Shown: in pieces, positions 8,604 through 18,052 of the stretch | Layout: every line of letters starts with the position of its first letter | Position numbering within the stretch: position 1 is the stretch's first letter | DNA from: Anabaenopsis elenkinii CCIBt3563 | Lineage (GTDB): Bacteria > Cyanobacteriota > Cyanobacteriia > Cyanobacteriales > Nostocaceae | Direction: 5' to 3' | Assembly (NCBI RefSeq): GCF_015245355.1 | Contig: NZ_CP063311.1 | Coordinates: 827,313-891,312, forward strand | Length of the DNA: 64,000 nt | Made by a program: the position numbers and the translations under genes | The notes under the pieces: generated by a model | The model's database searches: none | The model's input: the letters and a program-made list of their open reading frames with translations, nothing else | What the model was told of the DNA's origin: nothing

Positions 8604-8742
8604 GACTTACGCAACTGGCACAAATAGGGAGCGGGGGGAGCCGCGCCACGGGACAATTTAAATTAAACTAAGCACATAGGAATACTTGGGCGTTTGAGTT
8701 GCTGTATTAAATAATTAGACAGCAAATTATGCTTGATTTGAT
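8604..8742 (-). mobile_element. 3' end of a decayed insertion sequence (left, inverted copy)
   Basis: These 139 bases are the inverted copy of 11185-11323 with a single mismatch seen. The outer edge begins GACTTACGCAACTGGCAC, a typical insertion-sequence terminus. Read on the minus strand it encodes the last 24 codons of a transposase (IKHNLLSNYLIQQL then KRPSIPMCLV, stop) followed by the non-coding terminal stretch. Everything upstream in the transposase is missing. The matching right-hand copy shows that the source was a DDE transposase of the IS4/IS701 type. Confidence 0.8.
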
Positions 8743-8779
8743 TAGGACTTAATACAAAATCAAAGCAGATGGTCAAAAA

Positions 8780-8815
8780 GTTTCCATTCGATTGATGTCC
8801 CCAGCGAGTGGGGAC
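8780..8815 (-). repeat. Orphan CRISPR-like repeat
   Basis: A 36-base unit. On the minus strand it begins GTCCCCACTCGCTGGGGAC, a 6-bp stem with a 7-base loop, and ends GAATGGAAAC, the 3' tail typical of cyanobacterial CRISPR repeats. Only one copy is present. Exactly 37 bases, the length of a spacer, separate its GAAAC end from the edge of the left insertion-sequence remnant at 8742. No cas gene or second repeat is seen in the window. It may be the last unit of an array destroyed by rearrangement. Confidence 0.45.
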
Positions 8816-9044
8816 CCTTCCATTTTAAACACAGTCCCAGTAAGAAGTCTAGAGGCACTTTCCGATAGCGATAGCGTGGCGTTAGCCAGGTTCAAGAAAC
8901 TTAACGGCTGAAATGGCATTTAGCATAGTGATCAAACGGCTGAAACCCTTATACAGCAAGCGACCGAGGTTCGGAACGAGAAAATCATCATTTCAGCGAT
9001 TTTGATTGAACCTCCGTGACGGGTTGCTAGTGCATTCAAGCAAT

Positions 9045-9185
9045 CCGGGGGATAAATTCCCCGTCTGAAAGCAAAAATCCTCTGAAGAGGATTGATGAAA
9101 ATATTCAGGGGATTTCTAATCGGTTTCAACCGATTTCCGCTATTAGCCCGGAAATTGATTTCCGGGTGGGTGGGGATATACAGGC
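9045..9185 (+). repeat. Four-hairpin interspersed repeat, copy A
   Basis: 141 bases, about 96 percent identical to 10852-10992. It consists of four consecutive short hairpins: GGGGGA-TAAA-TTCCCC, AATCCTC-TGAA-GAGGATT, AATCGGT-TTCA-ACCGATT and CCCGGAAA-TTGA-TTTCCGGG. All have perfect or near-perfect stems with four-base loops. Differences from copy B fall mostly in loops or leave a G-T pair, as expected if the folded strand matters. Open reading frames that cross it are by-products of the palindromes. Confidence 0.8.
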
Positions 9186-9469
9186 CGCGTAGGCTGTTGG
9201 TTTTTATTTGATTGGCGTTCTCAGGGAGTGGAAAGGTCTTTGAACTAGCAAGTTCATGGCTATTTGCTGTTTCCAGTAGTAAAAAAAATATATTCTTAAA
9301 CATCTATCTTTAGACAGATGACAAGATTATCTAACTAGCGTATTGGGAATTTCAACATAGAAAACATTGATCAAAAAGGTTGAATTAATCCAAGATTTTT
9401 TAGTATTTTTGTGATCCACAAATAACCTAAAATACGCATAATTAATAACTTTCTGTGTTTATAGGCATT

Positions 9470-9871
9470 ATGCAAATAATAGGACTAACTAAAGCTGCGG
9501 CTTTTACAATACTGACATTTACCCTCAGTACCACCCCCGTTTGGAGTCAAACTAATCAAAACAGCTTGAAGGAAACCCCAATACTTTACAGTCAAAGTCG
9601 GTCAAATCGCGATTTAGCTACTATTCACTTCAATCGCGGTAATGCTTACGAGAAACAGGAAAAATGGAATTTAGCCTTGGTTGAATATCAAAAAGCCATT
9701 AAACTTAACCCTGATTATGCTCTTGCTTATTTTAAGTTAGGTTTCGTGTTACACAACCTAGGAGACATCAACAACGCTAGATTAAATTACAATATAGCGA
9801 AACACCTATACAAAAGGCAAGGAAACACTTTCCTGTATGATTTGATAAATGATGTTTTAAGGGATTTTTAA
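9470..9871 (+). CDS. Secreted TPR protein, tandem copy 1
   Basis: About 133 residues from ATG at 9470. The N-terminus is a signal peptide (MQIIGLTKAAAFTILTFTLS, cleavage near PVWSQ). The mature part holds about one and a half tetratricopeptide repeats: the IHFNRGNAYEKQEKWNLALV and LNPDYALAYFKLGFVLH segments carry the TPR consensus. TPRs bind peptides or proteins; no enzymatic domain is present. A second, closely related gene starts 535 bases downstream with the same upstream 60 bases, so this is a tandem duplication. It lies inside the insertion-sequence-bounded region. Confidence 0.75.
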   Translation: MQIIGLTKAAAFTILTFTLSTTPVWSQTNQNSLKETPILYSQSRSNRDLATIHFNRGNAYEKQEKWNLALVEYQKAIKLNPDYALAYFKLGFVLHNLGDINNARLNYNIAKHLYKRQGNTFLYDLINDVLRDF

Positions 9872-10004
9872 AATCGTACAGAGATGTAGCAGTGCCTTAG
9901 TATTGCGTTGCTAGGGCATTGTTGCGGTTAGGAGTTGACAGATTTTTGATCCACAAATAACCTAAAATACCCATAATTAGTAATTTTCTGTGTTTATAGG
10001 CATT

Positions 10005-10406
10005 ATGCAAATAATAAGACTGACTAAAGCTGCGGCTTTTACAGTACTGACATTTACCCTCAGTGCCACCGCATCTTGTAGTCAGACTAATGAAAACAGC
10101 TTTAAAGAAACTCCAATACTTTATAGTCCAAGCGAGTCTAATCGCGATTTAGCTATTATTCACTATGATCGCGGTGCTGTTTACTATAATCAGAAAAAAT
10201 GGGACTTAGCTCTGGCTGAATACAATAAAGCTATTAGACTTAATTCTAATTTAGCTCTAGCTTACTCCGGTCGGGGTATGGTTTACTTTGAGCTAGGAGA
10301 CATCAATAAAGCCAAGGAAAACTTCCAAATAGCGGCGCAGTTATTCCTAAACCAAGGTAATACCACAGAATATGAACAATTAATTAGAATTTTAAACTTA
10401 CTGTAA
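10005..10406 (+). CDS. Secreted TPR protein, tandem copy 2
   Basis: About 133 residues, paralogous to the preceding gene. The signal peptide is MQIIRLTKAAAFTVLTFTLS, ending near a Cys (SATASC) that may allow lipidation, unlike copy 1. TPR consensus residues are better kept here (AIIHYDRGAVYYNQKKWDLA, LALAYSGRGMVYFELGD). The C-terminal thirds of the two copies have diverged most. The shared leader, including ATCCACAAATAACCTAAAATA, implies that both keep the same promoter region. Confidence 0.75.
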   Translation: MQIIRLTKAAAFTVLTFTLSATASCSQTNENSFKETPILYSPSESNRDLAIIHYDRGAVYYNQKKWDLALAEYNKAIRLNSNLALAYSGRGMVYFELGDINKAKENFQIAAQLFLNQGNTTEYEQLIRILNLL

Positions 10407-10473
10407 CTGTAAAACATCCTCTAAAAACTTACTTGCCACCTTACCAACTTTCAACCAACTAACTGATAAAAAA

Positions 10474-10797
10474 CTAAAAGCCGATCGCACAAATTGCCTT
10501 GTAACACTGCTCAGGGGATACCTCCAGATATCGTTGTAAAGTCCCTAAGTCATTGTGTCCACTAATTTCTTGAATATGATGTAGAGGTATCCCGGCGCTG
10601 GACATTTGATTTAGTGCAGTTCTCCGGAAGCTGTGAGTACTGACCCCCTCTAACCCCACTCGTTTAGTAGCTTCACGGAGAATCTTATCAGCTGAGTACC
10701 TTGTTAACCTTTCAGTCACCCCACGCTTACCAGGGAACAGAAAACCAGGCTTGGGAGCATAGTCCTTTAGAAATTCAGCTAAGGCGGGTTGGATAAT
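10474..10797 (-). pseudogene. Truncated tyrosine recombinase (integrase) C-terminal fragment
   Basis: The reading frame runs from about 10797 to the stop at 10474 and encodes the C-terminal catalytic half of a tyrosine recombinase. HSFRRTALNQM contains the H-x-x-R pair, and ISGHNDLGTLQRYLEV contains the second His/Trp-position His and the nucleophilic Tyr. The part before the internal GTG reads naturally (FLKDYAPKPGFLFPGKRGVT) but hits a stop next to the repeat junction. The N-terminal domain and the first catalytic Arg are lost. It is a remnant of a mobile element and not expected to be active. Confidence 0.75.
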
Positions 10798-10851
10798 TCA
10801 GCATTAGGTAAAAAGTCCGTGGGGAATGAACCCACAATCGGTTCAACCAGT

Positions 10852-10992
10852 CCGGGGAATAAATTCCCCGTCTGAAAGCAAAAATCCTCTCAAGAGGATT
10901 GATGAAAATATTCAGAGGATTTCTCATCGGTTTCAACCGATTTCCGCTATTAGCCCGGAAATTGATTTCCGGGTGGGTGGGGATGTACAGGC
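10852..10992 (+). repeat. Four-hairpin interspersed repeat, copy B
   Basis: Second 141-base copy with hairpins at 10854-10869, 10883-10900, 10926-10941 and 10954-10973. A 13-base direct repeat, CGGTTCAACCAGT, flanks it at 10839-10851 and 10992-11004, so the unit may be part of a larger tandem family with a period of about 153 bases. It joins the integrase fragment on the left and the transposase fragment on the right. Confidence 0.8.
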
Positions 10993-11013
10993 GGTTCAAC
11001 CAGTCTGGGGATT

Positions 11014-11323
11014 GCTGTTTCTAACAACAGAACGGATTATGTCGCTACCAACGATTTATCTCAAAGTTCCACGAATGTTGTACAAGAAGTGTGTAAAATA
11101 GGCTTCAAAGAAATCATATTGCTTGTGCAATGTTGGTGTGGATTAGATTAAAGAATTTAGCCGATCAAACTGGCAAAACTGTTTATCAAATCAAGCATAA
11201 TTTGCTGTCTAATTATTTAATACAGCAACTCAAACGCCCAAGTATTCCTATGTGCTTGGTTTAATTTAAATTGTCCCGTGGCGCGGCTCCCCCCGCTCCC
11301 TATTTGTGCCAGTTGCGTAAGTC
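11014..11323 (+). pseudogene. Decayed IS4/IS701-type transposase and right insertion-sequence end
   Basis: Two transposase blocks survive in different frames. The first reads AVSNNRTDYVATNDLSQSS to EVCKI; after an internal deletion and frame change the second reads QRNHIACAMLVWIRLKNLAD to the stop at 11262. TNDL followed by an RNHI-CA-LVW tail is typical of IS701-like DDE transposases; the region with the catalytic Glu is deleted. The non-coding end up to 11323 finishes with the terminus GTGCCAGTTGCGTAAGTC. Bases 11185-11323 match the left remnant in inverted orientation. Confidence 0.75.
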
Positions 11324-11450
11324 CTGTCCTGTATAAAACAAAATTACTAATAACCAATTACCTGTGAGGGTTTTAGGTATAAAAATCAGGTGAACTTTGA
11401 TAGCTAAATTTTGCCGAAAAATATTTGATAATTAAGGGGAGAACATCCCA

Positions 11451-14075
11451 ATGGAGAACACCAAAATGCTAGAACAATACCGTCATCATGTTGCGGAACG
11501 CGCCCAAGTCGGTATTCCCCCTTTACCATTGGATGGGAAGCAAACCGCAGAACTTGGCGAATTGTTGCAAAATCCGCCAGCAGGTGAAGAAGATACATTA
11601 TTACATTTATTGCGCGATCGCGTCCCCCCCGGTGTAGATGCAGCAGCTTATGTGAAAGCGGGATTTCTCACAGCCATTGCTAAAGGCGAAATTACCAGTC
11701 CTTTAGTTTCCCCCATCGCCGCAGTAGAATTACTGGGAACTATGGTAGGAGGATACAACGTTCAATCCTTAATTGATTTACTGCAAATTACCGGGGATGA
11801 AGCGATCGCAGCCTACGCCGCCACTGCCCTAAGTAAAATTCTGTTGGTGTATGATGCTTTTCATGATGTTTTGGAATTATCCCAAAGTAATCCTTACGCC
11901 AAGCAGGTAATTGACTCCTGGGCTAATGCCGAATGGTTTACCAGTCGTGAGAAACTAGCAGAAGCGATTACGGTGACAGTATTTAAAGTCCCTGGGGAAA
12001 CCAACACCGATGACCTATCCCCCGCCACCCACGCCACCACCCGCCCGGATATTCCCTTACACGCCTTAGCCATGCTAGAATCACGGCAACCGGGCAGTTT
12101 AGAAACCATTGCCGAATTAAAGCAAAAAGGACATCCTGTGGCTTATGTGGGCGATGTGGTGGGTACTGGTTCCTCGCGCAAATCTGCCATTAACTCGGTA
12201 TTGTGGCATTTAGGAAATGATATCCCCTATGTACCGAACAAACGCGCCGGGGGTTATATTTTAGGTAGTGCGATCGCACCGATTTTCTTTAACACTGCTG
12301 AAGATGCAGGTGCTTTGCCTATTCAATGCGATGTCAGCAACTTAGAAACCGGTATGGTAATTACCATCCATCCCTACAAAGGCGAAATTACCAACCAAGC
12401 AGGCGAAGTCATTTCCACATTTACCCTCAAACCGGAAACCATCTTAGATGAAGTCCGCGCTGGTGGGCGTATCCCCTTACTCATTGGGCGTACCCTCACC
12501 GATAAAACCCGGGAAGCCTTGGGTTTATCATCCAGCACTGTATTTATTCGCCCGCAACCACCCCATGATACAGGCAAAGGTTATACCCTCGCCCAGAAAA
12601 TGGTGGGTAAAGCTTGCGGTTTACCCGGTGTCCGTCCGGGGACATCCTGCGAACCCCTGATGACTACCGTTGGTTCTCAGGACACCACAGGCCCCATGAC
12701 CAGGGACGAATTAAAAGAACTAGCCTGTCTGGGTTTCAGTGCTGACCTAGTTATGCAGAGTTTCTGTCACACTGCGGCTTATCCCAAACCCGTAGACATT
12801 AAAACTCACCAAGAACTACCAGATTTCTTTGCCCAGCGTGGTGGTGTGGCCTTACGTCCCGGCGATGGTATTATTCACTCTTGGTTAAACCGGATGCTAT
12901 TACCTGACACGGTGGGAACAGGGGGCGACTCCCATACCCGCTTCCCCTTGGGTATTTCCTTCCCCGCAGGTTCTGGGTTAGTAGCCTTTGCCGGTGCGTT
13001 GGGTGTGATGCCCCTGGATATGCCAGAATCAGTATTAGTCAGGTTCAAAGGTGAATTACAACCGGGTATCACCTTACGGGATATTGTTAACGCTATTCCT
13101 TACGTGGCCATTCAAAAAGGTTTGCTGACCGTAGAAAAGAAAAACAAGAAAAACATCTTTTCCGGGCGCATTCTGGAAATGGAAGGCTTACCCAATTTGA
13201 AAGTAGAACAAGCCTTTGAACTTACCGATGCTTCCGCAGAACGTTCTTGTGCAGGTTGTACAATTAAGCTGAGTGTTGAGACAATTTCGGAATATCTGCG
13301 TTCTAATGTCACCCTGTTAAAGAACATGGTAGCTAGGGGTTACACCGATGCACGTACGATTATGCGCCGGGTGGCGAAAATGGAAGAATGGTTAGCTAAC
13401 CCCACCCTGATGGAAGCTGATGCAGATGCAGAGTATGCAGCAATCATTGACATTGATTTGAATGAAATCACAGAACCCATTGTCGCAGCACCCAATGACC
13501 CTGATAATGTGAAATTATTATCAGAAGTTGCCAATGATCCGGTACAAGAAGTTTTTGTTGGTTCTTGTATGACCAATATCGGTCATTATCGCGCCACTGG
13601 TAAAGTGTTAGAAGGTGCTGGTGTGGTGAAAACTCGCCTGTGGATTTGTCCGCCTACCCGCATGGATGAACACCAACTCAAACAAGAGGGTGTGTATAAT
13701 ATCTTTGAAGGGGCGAATGCACGTACAGAAATACCTGGATGTAGTTTATGTATGGGTAATCAGGCGCGAGTTGCAGATGGGACAACTGTCTTTTCTACAT
13801 CGACTCGTAACTTCAATAATCGCATGGGTAAAGATGCGCGAGTTTACCTTGGTTCTGCGGAGTTAGCCGCCGTTTGTGCGTTGCTGGGGCGCATTCCTAC
13901 AGTGCAGGAATATTTAGATATTGTGGCACAAAAGATTCATCCTTTTGCTGATGATTTGTATCGGTATTTGAACTTTGATCAAATTGCTGGTTTTGAGGAT
14001 GAGGGGCGAGTTGTTGCTGTGGAAGATATGCCCAAACTTGAGGATATTTTAGGTATGTCAGCAGCGACGAAGTAG
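11451..14075 (+). CDS. acnB: Aconitate hydratase B
   Basis: 874 residues, very close in sequence throughout to E. coli AcnB. It isomerises citrate to isocitrate through a [4Fe-4S] cluster, and members can also dehydrate 2-methylisocitrate. The N-terminal HEAT-like domain begins with the signature [12 protein letters not shown]. The swivel-domain phosphate loop is [10 protein letters not shown]. Cluster ligands are in GSCMTNIGH and [19 protein letters not shown] at 11466 is the usual start for the family; ATG at 11451 adds five residues and has GGGGAG upstream. It stands alone after the mobile region. Confidence 0.97.
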   Translation: MENTKMLEQYRHHVAERAQVGIPPLPLDGKQTAELGELLQNPPAGEEDTLLHLLRDRVPPGVDAAAYVKAGFLTAIAKGEITSPLVSPIAAVELLGTMVGGYNVQSLIDLLQITGDEAIAAYAATALSKILLVYDAFHDVLELSQSNPYAKQVIDSWANAEWFTSREKLAEAITVTVFKVPGETNTDDLSPATHATTRPDIPLHALAMLESRQPGSLETIAELKQKGHPVAYVGDVVGTGSSRKSAINSVLWHLGNDIPYVPNKRAGGYILGSAIAPIFFNTAEDAGALPIQCDVSNLETGMVITIHPYKGEITNQAGEVISTFTLKPETILDEVRAGGRIPLLIGRTLTDKTREALGLSSSTVFIRPQPPHDTGKGYTLAQKMVGKACGLPGVRPGTSCEPLMTTVGSQDTTGPMTRDELKELACLGFSADLVMQSFCHTAAYPKPVDIKTHQELPDFFAQRGGVALRPGDGIIHSWLNRMLLPDTVGTGGDSHTRFPLGISFPAGSGLVAFAGALGVMPLDMPESVLVRFKGELQPGITLRDIVNAIPYVAIQKGLLTVEKKNKKNIFSGRILEMEGLPNLKVEQAFELTDASAERSCAGCTIKLSVETISEYLRSNVTLLKNMVARGYTDARTIMRRVAKMEEWLANPTLMEADADAEYAAIIDIDLNEITEPIVAAPNDPDNVKLLSEVANDPVQEVFVGSCMTNIGHYRATGKVLEGAGVVKTRLWICPPTRMDEHQLKQEGVYNIFEGANARTEIPGCSLCMGNQARVADGTTVFSTSTRNFNNRMGKDARVYLGSAELAAVCALLGRIPTVQEYLDIVAQKIHPFADDLYRYLNFDQIAGFEDEGRVVAVEDMPKLEDILGMSAATK

Positions 14076-14087
14076 ATTATTCATTGG

Positions 14088-14104
14088 GGTGGGCGTTGCC
14101 CACC
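14088..14104 (+). terminator. Hairpin after acnB
   Basis: GGTGGGC-GTT-GCCCACC, a perfect 7-bp stem, 12 bases after the acnB stop. No T-run follows directly, so it may protect or weakly terminate the transcript. Confidence 0.45.
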
Positions 14105-14182
14105 TGATAGTACAGGAGTAATATTTGATTGGTAAAAAGATACTTTTTTTTGCCTCCTGTGCAGTTATTTAAGCAGAGGGTT

Positions 14183-14204
14183 GGGGCAATTTATAAATTG
14201 CCCC
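14183..14204. terminator. Perfect palindrome between convergent genes
   Basis: A 22-base perfect palindrome, GGGGCAATTTA followed by its complement, 14 bases from the end of the CDC48-like gene. It is well placed to act as a bidirectional end signal for acnB and the gvpW-arsA-CDC48 transcript, although neither side has a strong T-tract. Confidence 0.45.
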
Positions 14205-14218
14205 TGGCTAAGGTTGAA

Positions 14219-16054
14219 TTAAACTGTACGTTGCTGGCTTAAAGCTTCATAAGAAGCTTGGAAATCATCAACAGTAATCTTGATCGCTGCAGTATCTGTT
14301 TCACCTTGAGACCTAAAACGGCGAATTGCTTCTACAGCGGCCTGATTGCAGAGTAATACTAAATCCGCACCATTCCAACCTTCTGTCACCTTCGCCCAAT
14401 GTTCCAAGTCCACATTTAACAGAGGTCTGCCCTGATTGTAAACTTGTAAAATCTTTAACCGACTATCTAAATTTGGTAAATCTACCTTCAATTGTAAATC
14501 TAACCGTCCTGCCCGTAACAGAGCAGGATCTATGGCATCAGGACGATTGGTAGCCCCAATTACTAAAATGTTAGACCCCGATTCTAAACCATCTAACTCT
14601 GTCAGTAGTTGACCCACTACCCGGTTACTTACCCCAGAATCACCAGTGTAAGTTCCCCGTGCTGGAGCTAATGTATCAAGTTCATCGATAAATATTACAC
14701 AGGGATCTGCTTGTCGGGCTTTAGCAAATAATTCCCTAACTGCTTGTTCACTGGCTCCCACCCAACGGCTAAGTAAATCTGGTCCATTAATACCAATAAA
14801 GTTAGCTCGGGCTTGGGAAGCCACAGCCTTGGCTAATAATGTTTTCCCAGTACCGGGAGGACCCCACAAGAGTATTCCTTTGGGCGCTCTGGCTTTTGTT
14901 TCTTTGTAGAGTTCTGGGTACAACAAAGCCCCTTCCACAGATTCCCGCAAGGTCTGTTTTATGGTTTCCAAGCCACCAATATCTTCCCATTCCACATGAG
15001 GAACTTCAACTTCCATGCTACGAAGTACTGCTGGTTTGATTTCCTTAAGAGCCTGCAAGAAATCAGATTGCTGTACCGCGATATCTTCTGGAATTTGCAT
15101 ATCAATGGAAGGAACCTGACGGCGTAAAGCCGTGTATGCTGCTTTTTGACAGACAGCTTTTAAGTCAGCCCCCACAAATCCCACGGTGCGATCGGCAATA
15201 AACTCCAGATCAACTGAATCATCTAAGGGCATAGCACGAGTCAGGACTTGCAGAATTTCTTTGCGCCCATTGATATCTGGAACTCGAAACTGAATTTCTC
15301 TGTCAAATCTTCCAGGACGGCGTAGAGCTGGGTCAAGATGATCAGGGCGATTAGTAGCTCCGAGTAAAATCACGCCTTTGTTCTGGGAGAAACCATCCAT
15401 GAGGCTCAATAGTTGGGCAACTAAACGCTTTTCTACTTCCCCTTCTACTGCACTACGGTCTGGGGCCAAGCTATCAATTTCGTCAATAAAGATAATACAG
15501 GGAGCATTTTTGGCAGCTTTTTCAAAAATAGCCCGCAGTTTTTGCTCTGCTTCACCATAATATTTGGTGATGACTTCAGGCCCAACAAGGGCAATGTAGT
15601 TAACCCCGAGTTCTTCAGCTAACGCACGAGCTGTGAGTGTTTTGCCAGTACCGGGGGGACCAACTAATAACACCCCATGTGTAGGTTCGAGTCCTAACTT
15701 AACTAGCAGGTCAGGGCGTTTTAAAGGAATAGCAATCAGTTCTTTGAGTTCTTTGAGTTCTTGGTTCAATCCCCCAATATCTTTGAGGGTTATACCTAAA
15801 TTACCTTCAGGTTGTACATTTGGGTCAGATGCACCTGTATCACGTGCTGGGGAAGATGGGGTACGAATGGAAGTAGTACCAACATTACTAGTTGTATTAT
15901 TATTAGTACGGGGAATGTTACCGGTTCTGGGAATACTGCTTAATGAGCGTGAGTTAAACTGCACATCAGTTTTAATTTCTCCATTTTCAACTTTTTCTTC
16001 TAGAGTTTTGACTAACTCTATAAACTGCTCAAATCCCTTGAATAAATCACTCAT
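14219..16054 (-). CDS. CDC48/VCP-like double AAA+ ATPase, gas-vesicle linked
   Basis: 611 residues with two AAA domains. Walker A is GPPGTGKT at 132-139 and 398-405; Walker B is IIFIDE at 187-192 and VIFIDE at 453-458. The pore loops are KYYGEAE and RWVGASE, and arginine-finger segments are RRPGRFDRE and RAGRLD. Both ATPase sites look active. The first 85 residues are Ser/Thr/Pro-rich and lack the folded N domain of CDC48/VAT. CDC48-type hexamers unfold proteins or extract them from assemblies. It is the last gene after gvpW and the ArsA-like gene, 68 bases downstream, so a role in gas vesicle assembly, quality control or turnover is inferred. Confidence 0.85.
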   Translation of the reverse strand: MSDLFKGFEQFIELVKTLEEKVENGEIKTDVQFNSRSLSSIPRTGNIPRTNNNTTSNVGTTSIRTPSSPARDTGASDPNVQPEGNLGITLKDIGGLNQELKELKELIAIPLKRPDLLVKLGLEPTHGVLLVGPPGTGKTLTARALAEELGVNYIALVGPEVITKYYGEAEQKLRAIFEKAAKNAPCIIFIDEIDSLAPDRSAVEGEVEKRLVAQLLSLMDGFSQNKGVILLGATNRPDHLDPALRRPGRFDREIQFRVPDINGRKEILQVLTRAMPLDDSVDLEFIADRTVGFVGADLKAVCQKAAYTALRRQVPSIDMQIPEDIAVQQSDFLQALKEIKPAVLRSMEVEVPHVEWEDIGGLETIKQTLRESVEGALLYPELYKETKARAPKGILLWGPPGTGKTLLAKAVASQARANFIGINGPDLLSRWVGASEQAVRELFAKARQADPCVIFIDELDTLAPARGTYTGDSGVSNRVVGQLLTELDGLESGSNILVIGATNRPDAIDPALLRAGRLDLQLKVDLPNLDSRLKILQVYNQGRPLLNVDLEHWAKVTEGWNGADLVLLCNQAAVEAIRRFRSQGETDTAAIKITVDDFQASYEALSQQRTV

Positions 16055-16122
16055 AAAGTTCCTCGAAAATCAATTGAGAAAATATATTTTTTAAGCTACG
16101 TAAAACTTAAATTTGATATTGA

Positions 16123-18009
16123 TTAATCAAAGTCAAATAAAAGATTTGCAGCTGCTTGAATACGGGCAATTGGTTCTACTGATCTAGGTAAATTGGGTAG
16201 GCGGATGATTGTTTGTTCGGGAAATAAGCTGGGGTCAATTCCTATTTCTTGAGTATAGCGATTTTGCACTACATAACGTTGTTGGATTCCCATATCTTTC
16301 AGGGATGCTGTTAGGCGTATATGTTCAGATATAATCGCACCTTCTGCCTGAATTACTCCCACAAATTGCGTATGCTTTGGATTTTTTAATTTCTTTTGGG
16401 CTTGGACAACTTGTTGACGTAAATTCCGCAACCGCCCAATTAAATCTAGTCTACCTAGAACGTTCTGGTATTTTATCCATAACTTAAATATCCACGATAA
16501 CCAATCTCCTAGAGCAGATGGCATTGCCAAAAATTGTAGCAGATGACCTGTGGGAGCAGTATCTAAAATGATCAAGTCTTGCTGGTTACTATCCAATAAG
16601 TCCATAATAGTGATTAAGGACAGTATCTCATCAATACCTGGTAAAGCTTGAGACATAATCTGTCGCCAAGCTCCGGGAAGATAAGCAATCTCTATTGTGT
16701 TATTATCAGTTTCCGTTCCCTCACCACTAATCATATCCGCTAATTCCCAAAGATAATCCGTACGGAACTGATCTAATATTTCATCAGCATCAATTTCTTG
16801 TCCGGTTAAATTAGTTGCCAATGATGAGGCTTCATGTCCCAATTTTTGTCCAAATGCATCTCCCAAGGAATGAGCAGGATCTATGGAAATTATCCGAATT
16901 TTTTGTTGAGGATGACGATTAGCTAAACCCCAGGCTAAAGCTCCTGCAACTGTTGTTTTACCAACTCCTCCTTTACCCCCTACAACAATCAGTTGACATC
17001 CTTCGGCTATAAAGTCACTGAAGCTTGGGAGGATTCTACTTGGCCACTGAATTGCTGGCGGGGCAGAAAGTTCGACGCTGTCAATTTTTTGAATTTGTCG
17101 TGCCAGGTCATCCAATGCCAAGGAACCTAATGGTTCTTTTGCTTGTTGTGGTACAATGAAAACGGGTTGATTGCCGGGAATTTTTAAGAATTTATCGGTC
17201 AAATTTTGTTGTTCTGCATAGCGGTCTACATTTATATCGCTATCTGTGATGATGCGATTGATCACAATTCCGGTATAGTGAATCTTGAGAGTTTTTAAAT
17301 TATCTAAAAATCTTTCAGTTTCTGCTAAACACATTGGTTCAGCAATTGTAACTACTAAACAACCTGTAAATGTCTCATCTTGTAGCAGTCGTCTACCTTC
17401 TGCTAATTGGGATTTCATATCCTCCAGAAAATCATCTACTTCATCAGATTTATAGCTCCCTCTGAAACTCTCTGTGATCACACGATGTTTTTGTTGAAAT
17501 AATTCAAAGGAATTTAAAATTACATCGAAGAAATCTTCTAATTGCAACAAATTTAATGTATGACCTGAAGGAGCCATATCAAGCACTATCCGGTCTACGG
17601 TTTTTTCTGAAAGTAGACGCTGAATTTCTAGCAATCCCATCAGTTCATTTAAGCCAGGCCAATTTAGATCCCAAACAGGGGCTAAATCTTCTCCGTCAGC
17701 TAAACTCCCTCGCTCAACTAGCAGTTCTAAGAATCGACTATATTTGGACCTAAATTCCACTAATAGTTTTTCAGCATCTAATGCTCGAACACTCAAATTA
17801 GGTAAATCTTCTACCTGTGAACCATCATCTGTGACTTTTGAAAGTAATATATCTCCTAAGGAATGTGCTGGGTCTGTAGAAAGTAACAAAATTTTTTCTT
17901 CTGGAAACTTTGTCGCCCAGTAACGAGCAAAGCAGCAGGAGATGGTAGTTTTGCCAACTCCACCTTTACCGCTAAACATAACTAAGTTCAGTGAGTCGTA
18001 TTGTTTCAT
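16123..18009 (-). CDS. Double-domain ArsA/Get3-family ATPase, gas-vesicle linked
   Basis: 628 residues built from two ArsA halves. Deviant Walker A P-loops GKGGVGKT lie at 14-21 and 345-352; switch I DPAHSLGD occurs in both halves; switch II is DMAPSGHTL and DTAPTGHLL. The two-domain layout is that of arsenite-pump ArsA, but the Cys triad of ArsA is not evident and no arsB or arsR is nearby. The alternative is a Get3-like chaperone for hydrophobic segments. It starts 43 bases after the gvpW stop and precedes the CDC48-like gene, so handling of hydrophobic GvpA-type proteins is a reasonable inference. Confidence 0.85.
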   Translation of the reverse strand: MKQYDSLNLVMFSGKGGVGKTTISCCFARYWATKFPEEKILLLSTDPAHSLGDILLSKVTDDGSQVEDLPNLSVRALDAEKLLVEFRSKYSRFLELLVERGSLADGEDLAPVWDLNWPGLNELMGLLEIQRLLSEKTVDRIVLDMAPSGHTLNLLQLEDFFDVILNSFELFQQKHRVITESFRGSYKSDEVDDFLEDMKSQLAEGRRLLQDETFTGCLVVTIAEPMCLAETERFLDNLKTLKIHYTGIVINRIITDSDINVDRYAEQQNLTDKFLKIPGNQPVFIVPQQAKEPLGSLALDDLARQIQKIDSVELSAPPAIQWPSRILPSFSDFIAEGCQLIVVGGKGGVGKTTVAGALAWGLANRHPQQKIRIISIDPAHSLGDAFGQKLGHEASSLATNLTGQEIDADEILDQFRTDYLWELADMISGEGTETDNNTIEIAYLPGAWRQIMSQALPGIDEILSLITIMDLLDSNQQDLIILDTAPTGHLLQFLAMPSALGDWLSWIFKLWIKYQNVLGRLDLIGRLRNLRQQVVQAQKKLKNPKHTQFVGVIQAEGAIISEHIRLTASLKDMGIQQRYVVQNRYTQEIGIDPSLFPEQTIIRLPNLPRSVEPIARIQAAANLLFDFD

Positions 18010-18052
18010 AAGACATTTAAAGGAATTAGGAACAGAATAAATAAAATTTTAA

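Noticed and set aside
8932-9303. Two similar minus-strand peptides (here and at 10775-10999)
   Set aside because: The similarity comes from the four-hairpin repeat. The frames are short, have no common start context, and the palindromes explain the open frames.
9045-11004. Four-hairpin repeats as a CRISPR array
   Set aside because: The units are 141 bases and internally palindromic, with no regular spacers.
8604-11323. An intact composite transposon
   Set aside because: Both end elements are truncated remnants, there is no full transposase, and no target duplication was seen.
16123-18009. Arsenite efflux ATPase as the role of the ArsA-like gene
   Set aside because: No arsB, arsR or arsC nearby and no evident ArsA cysteine triad; the link is to gvp genes.
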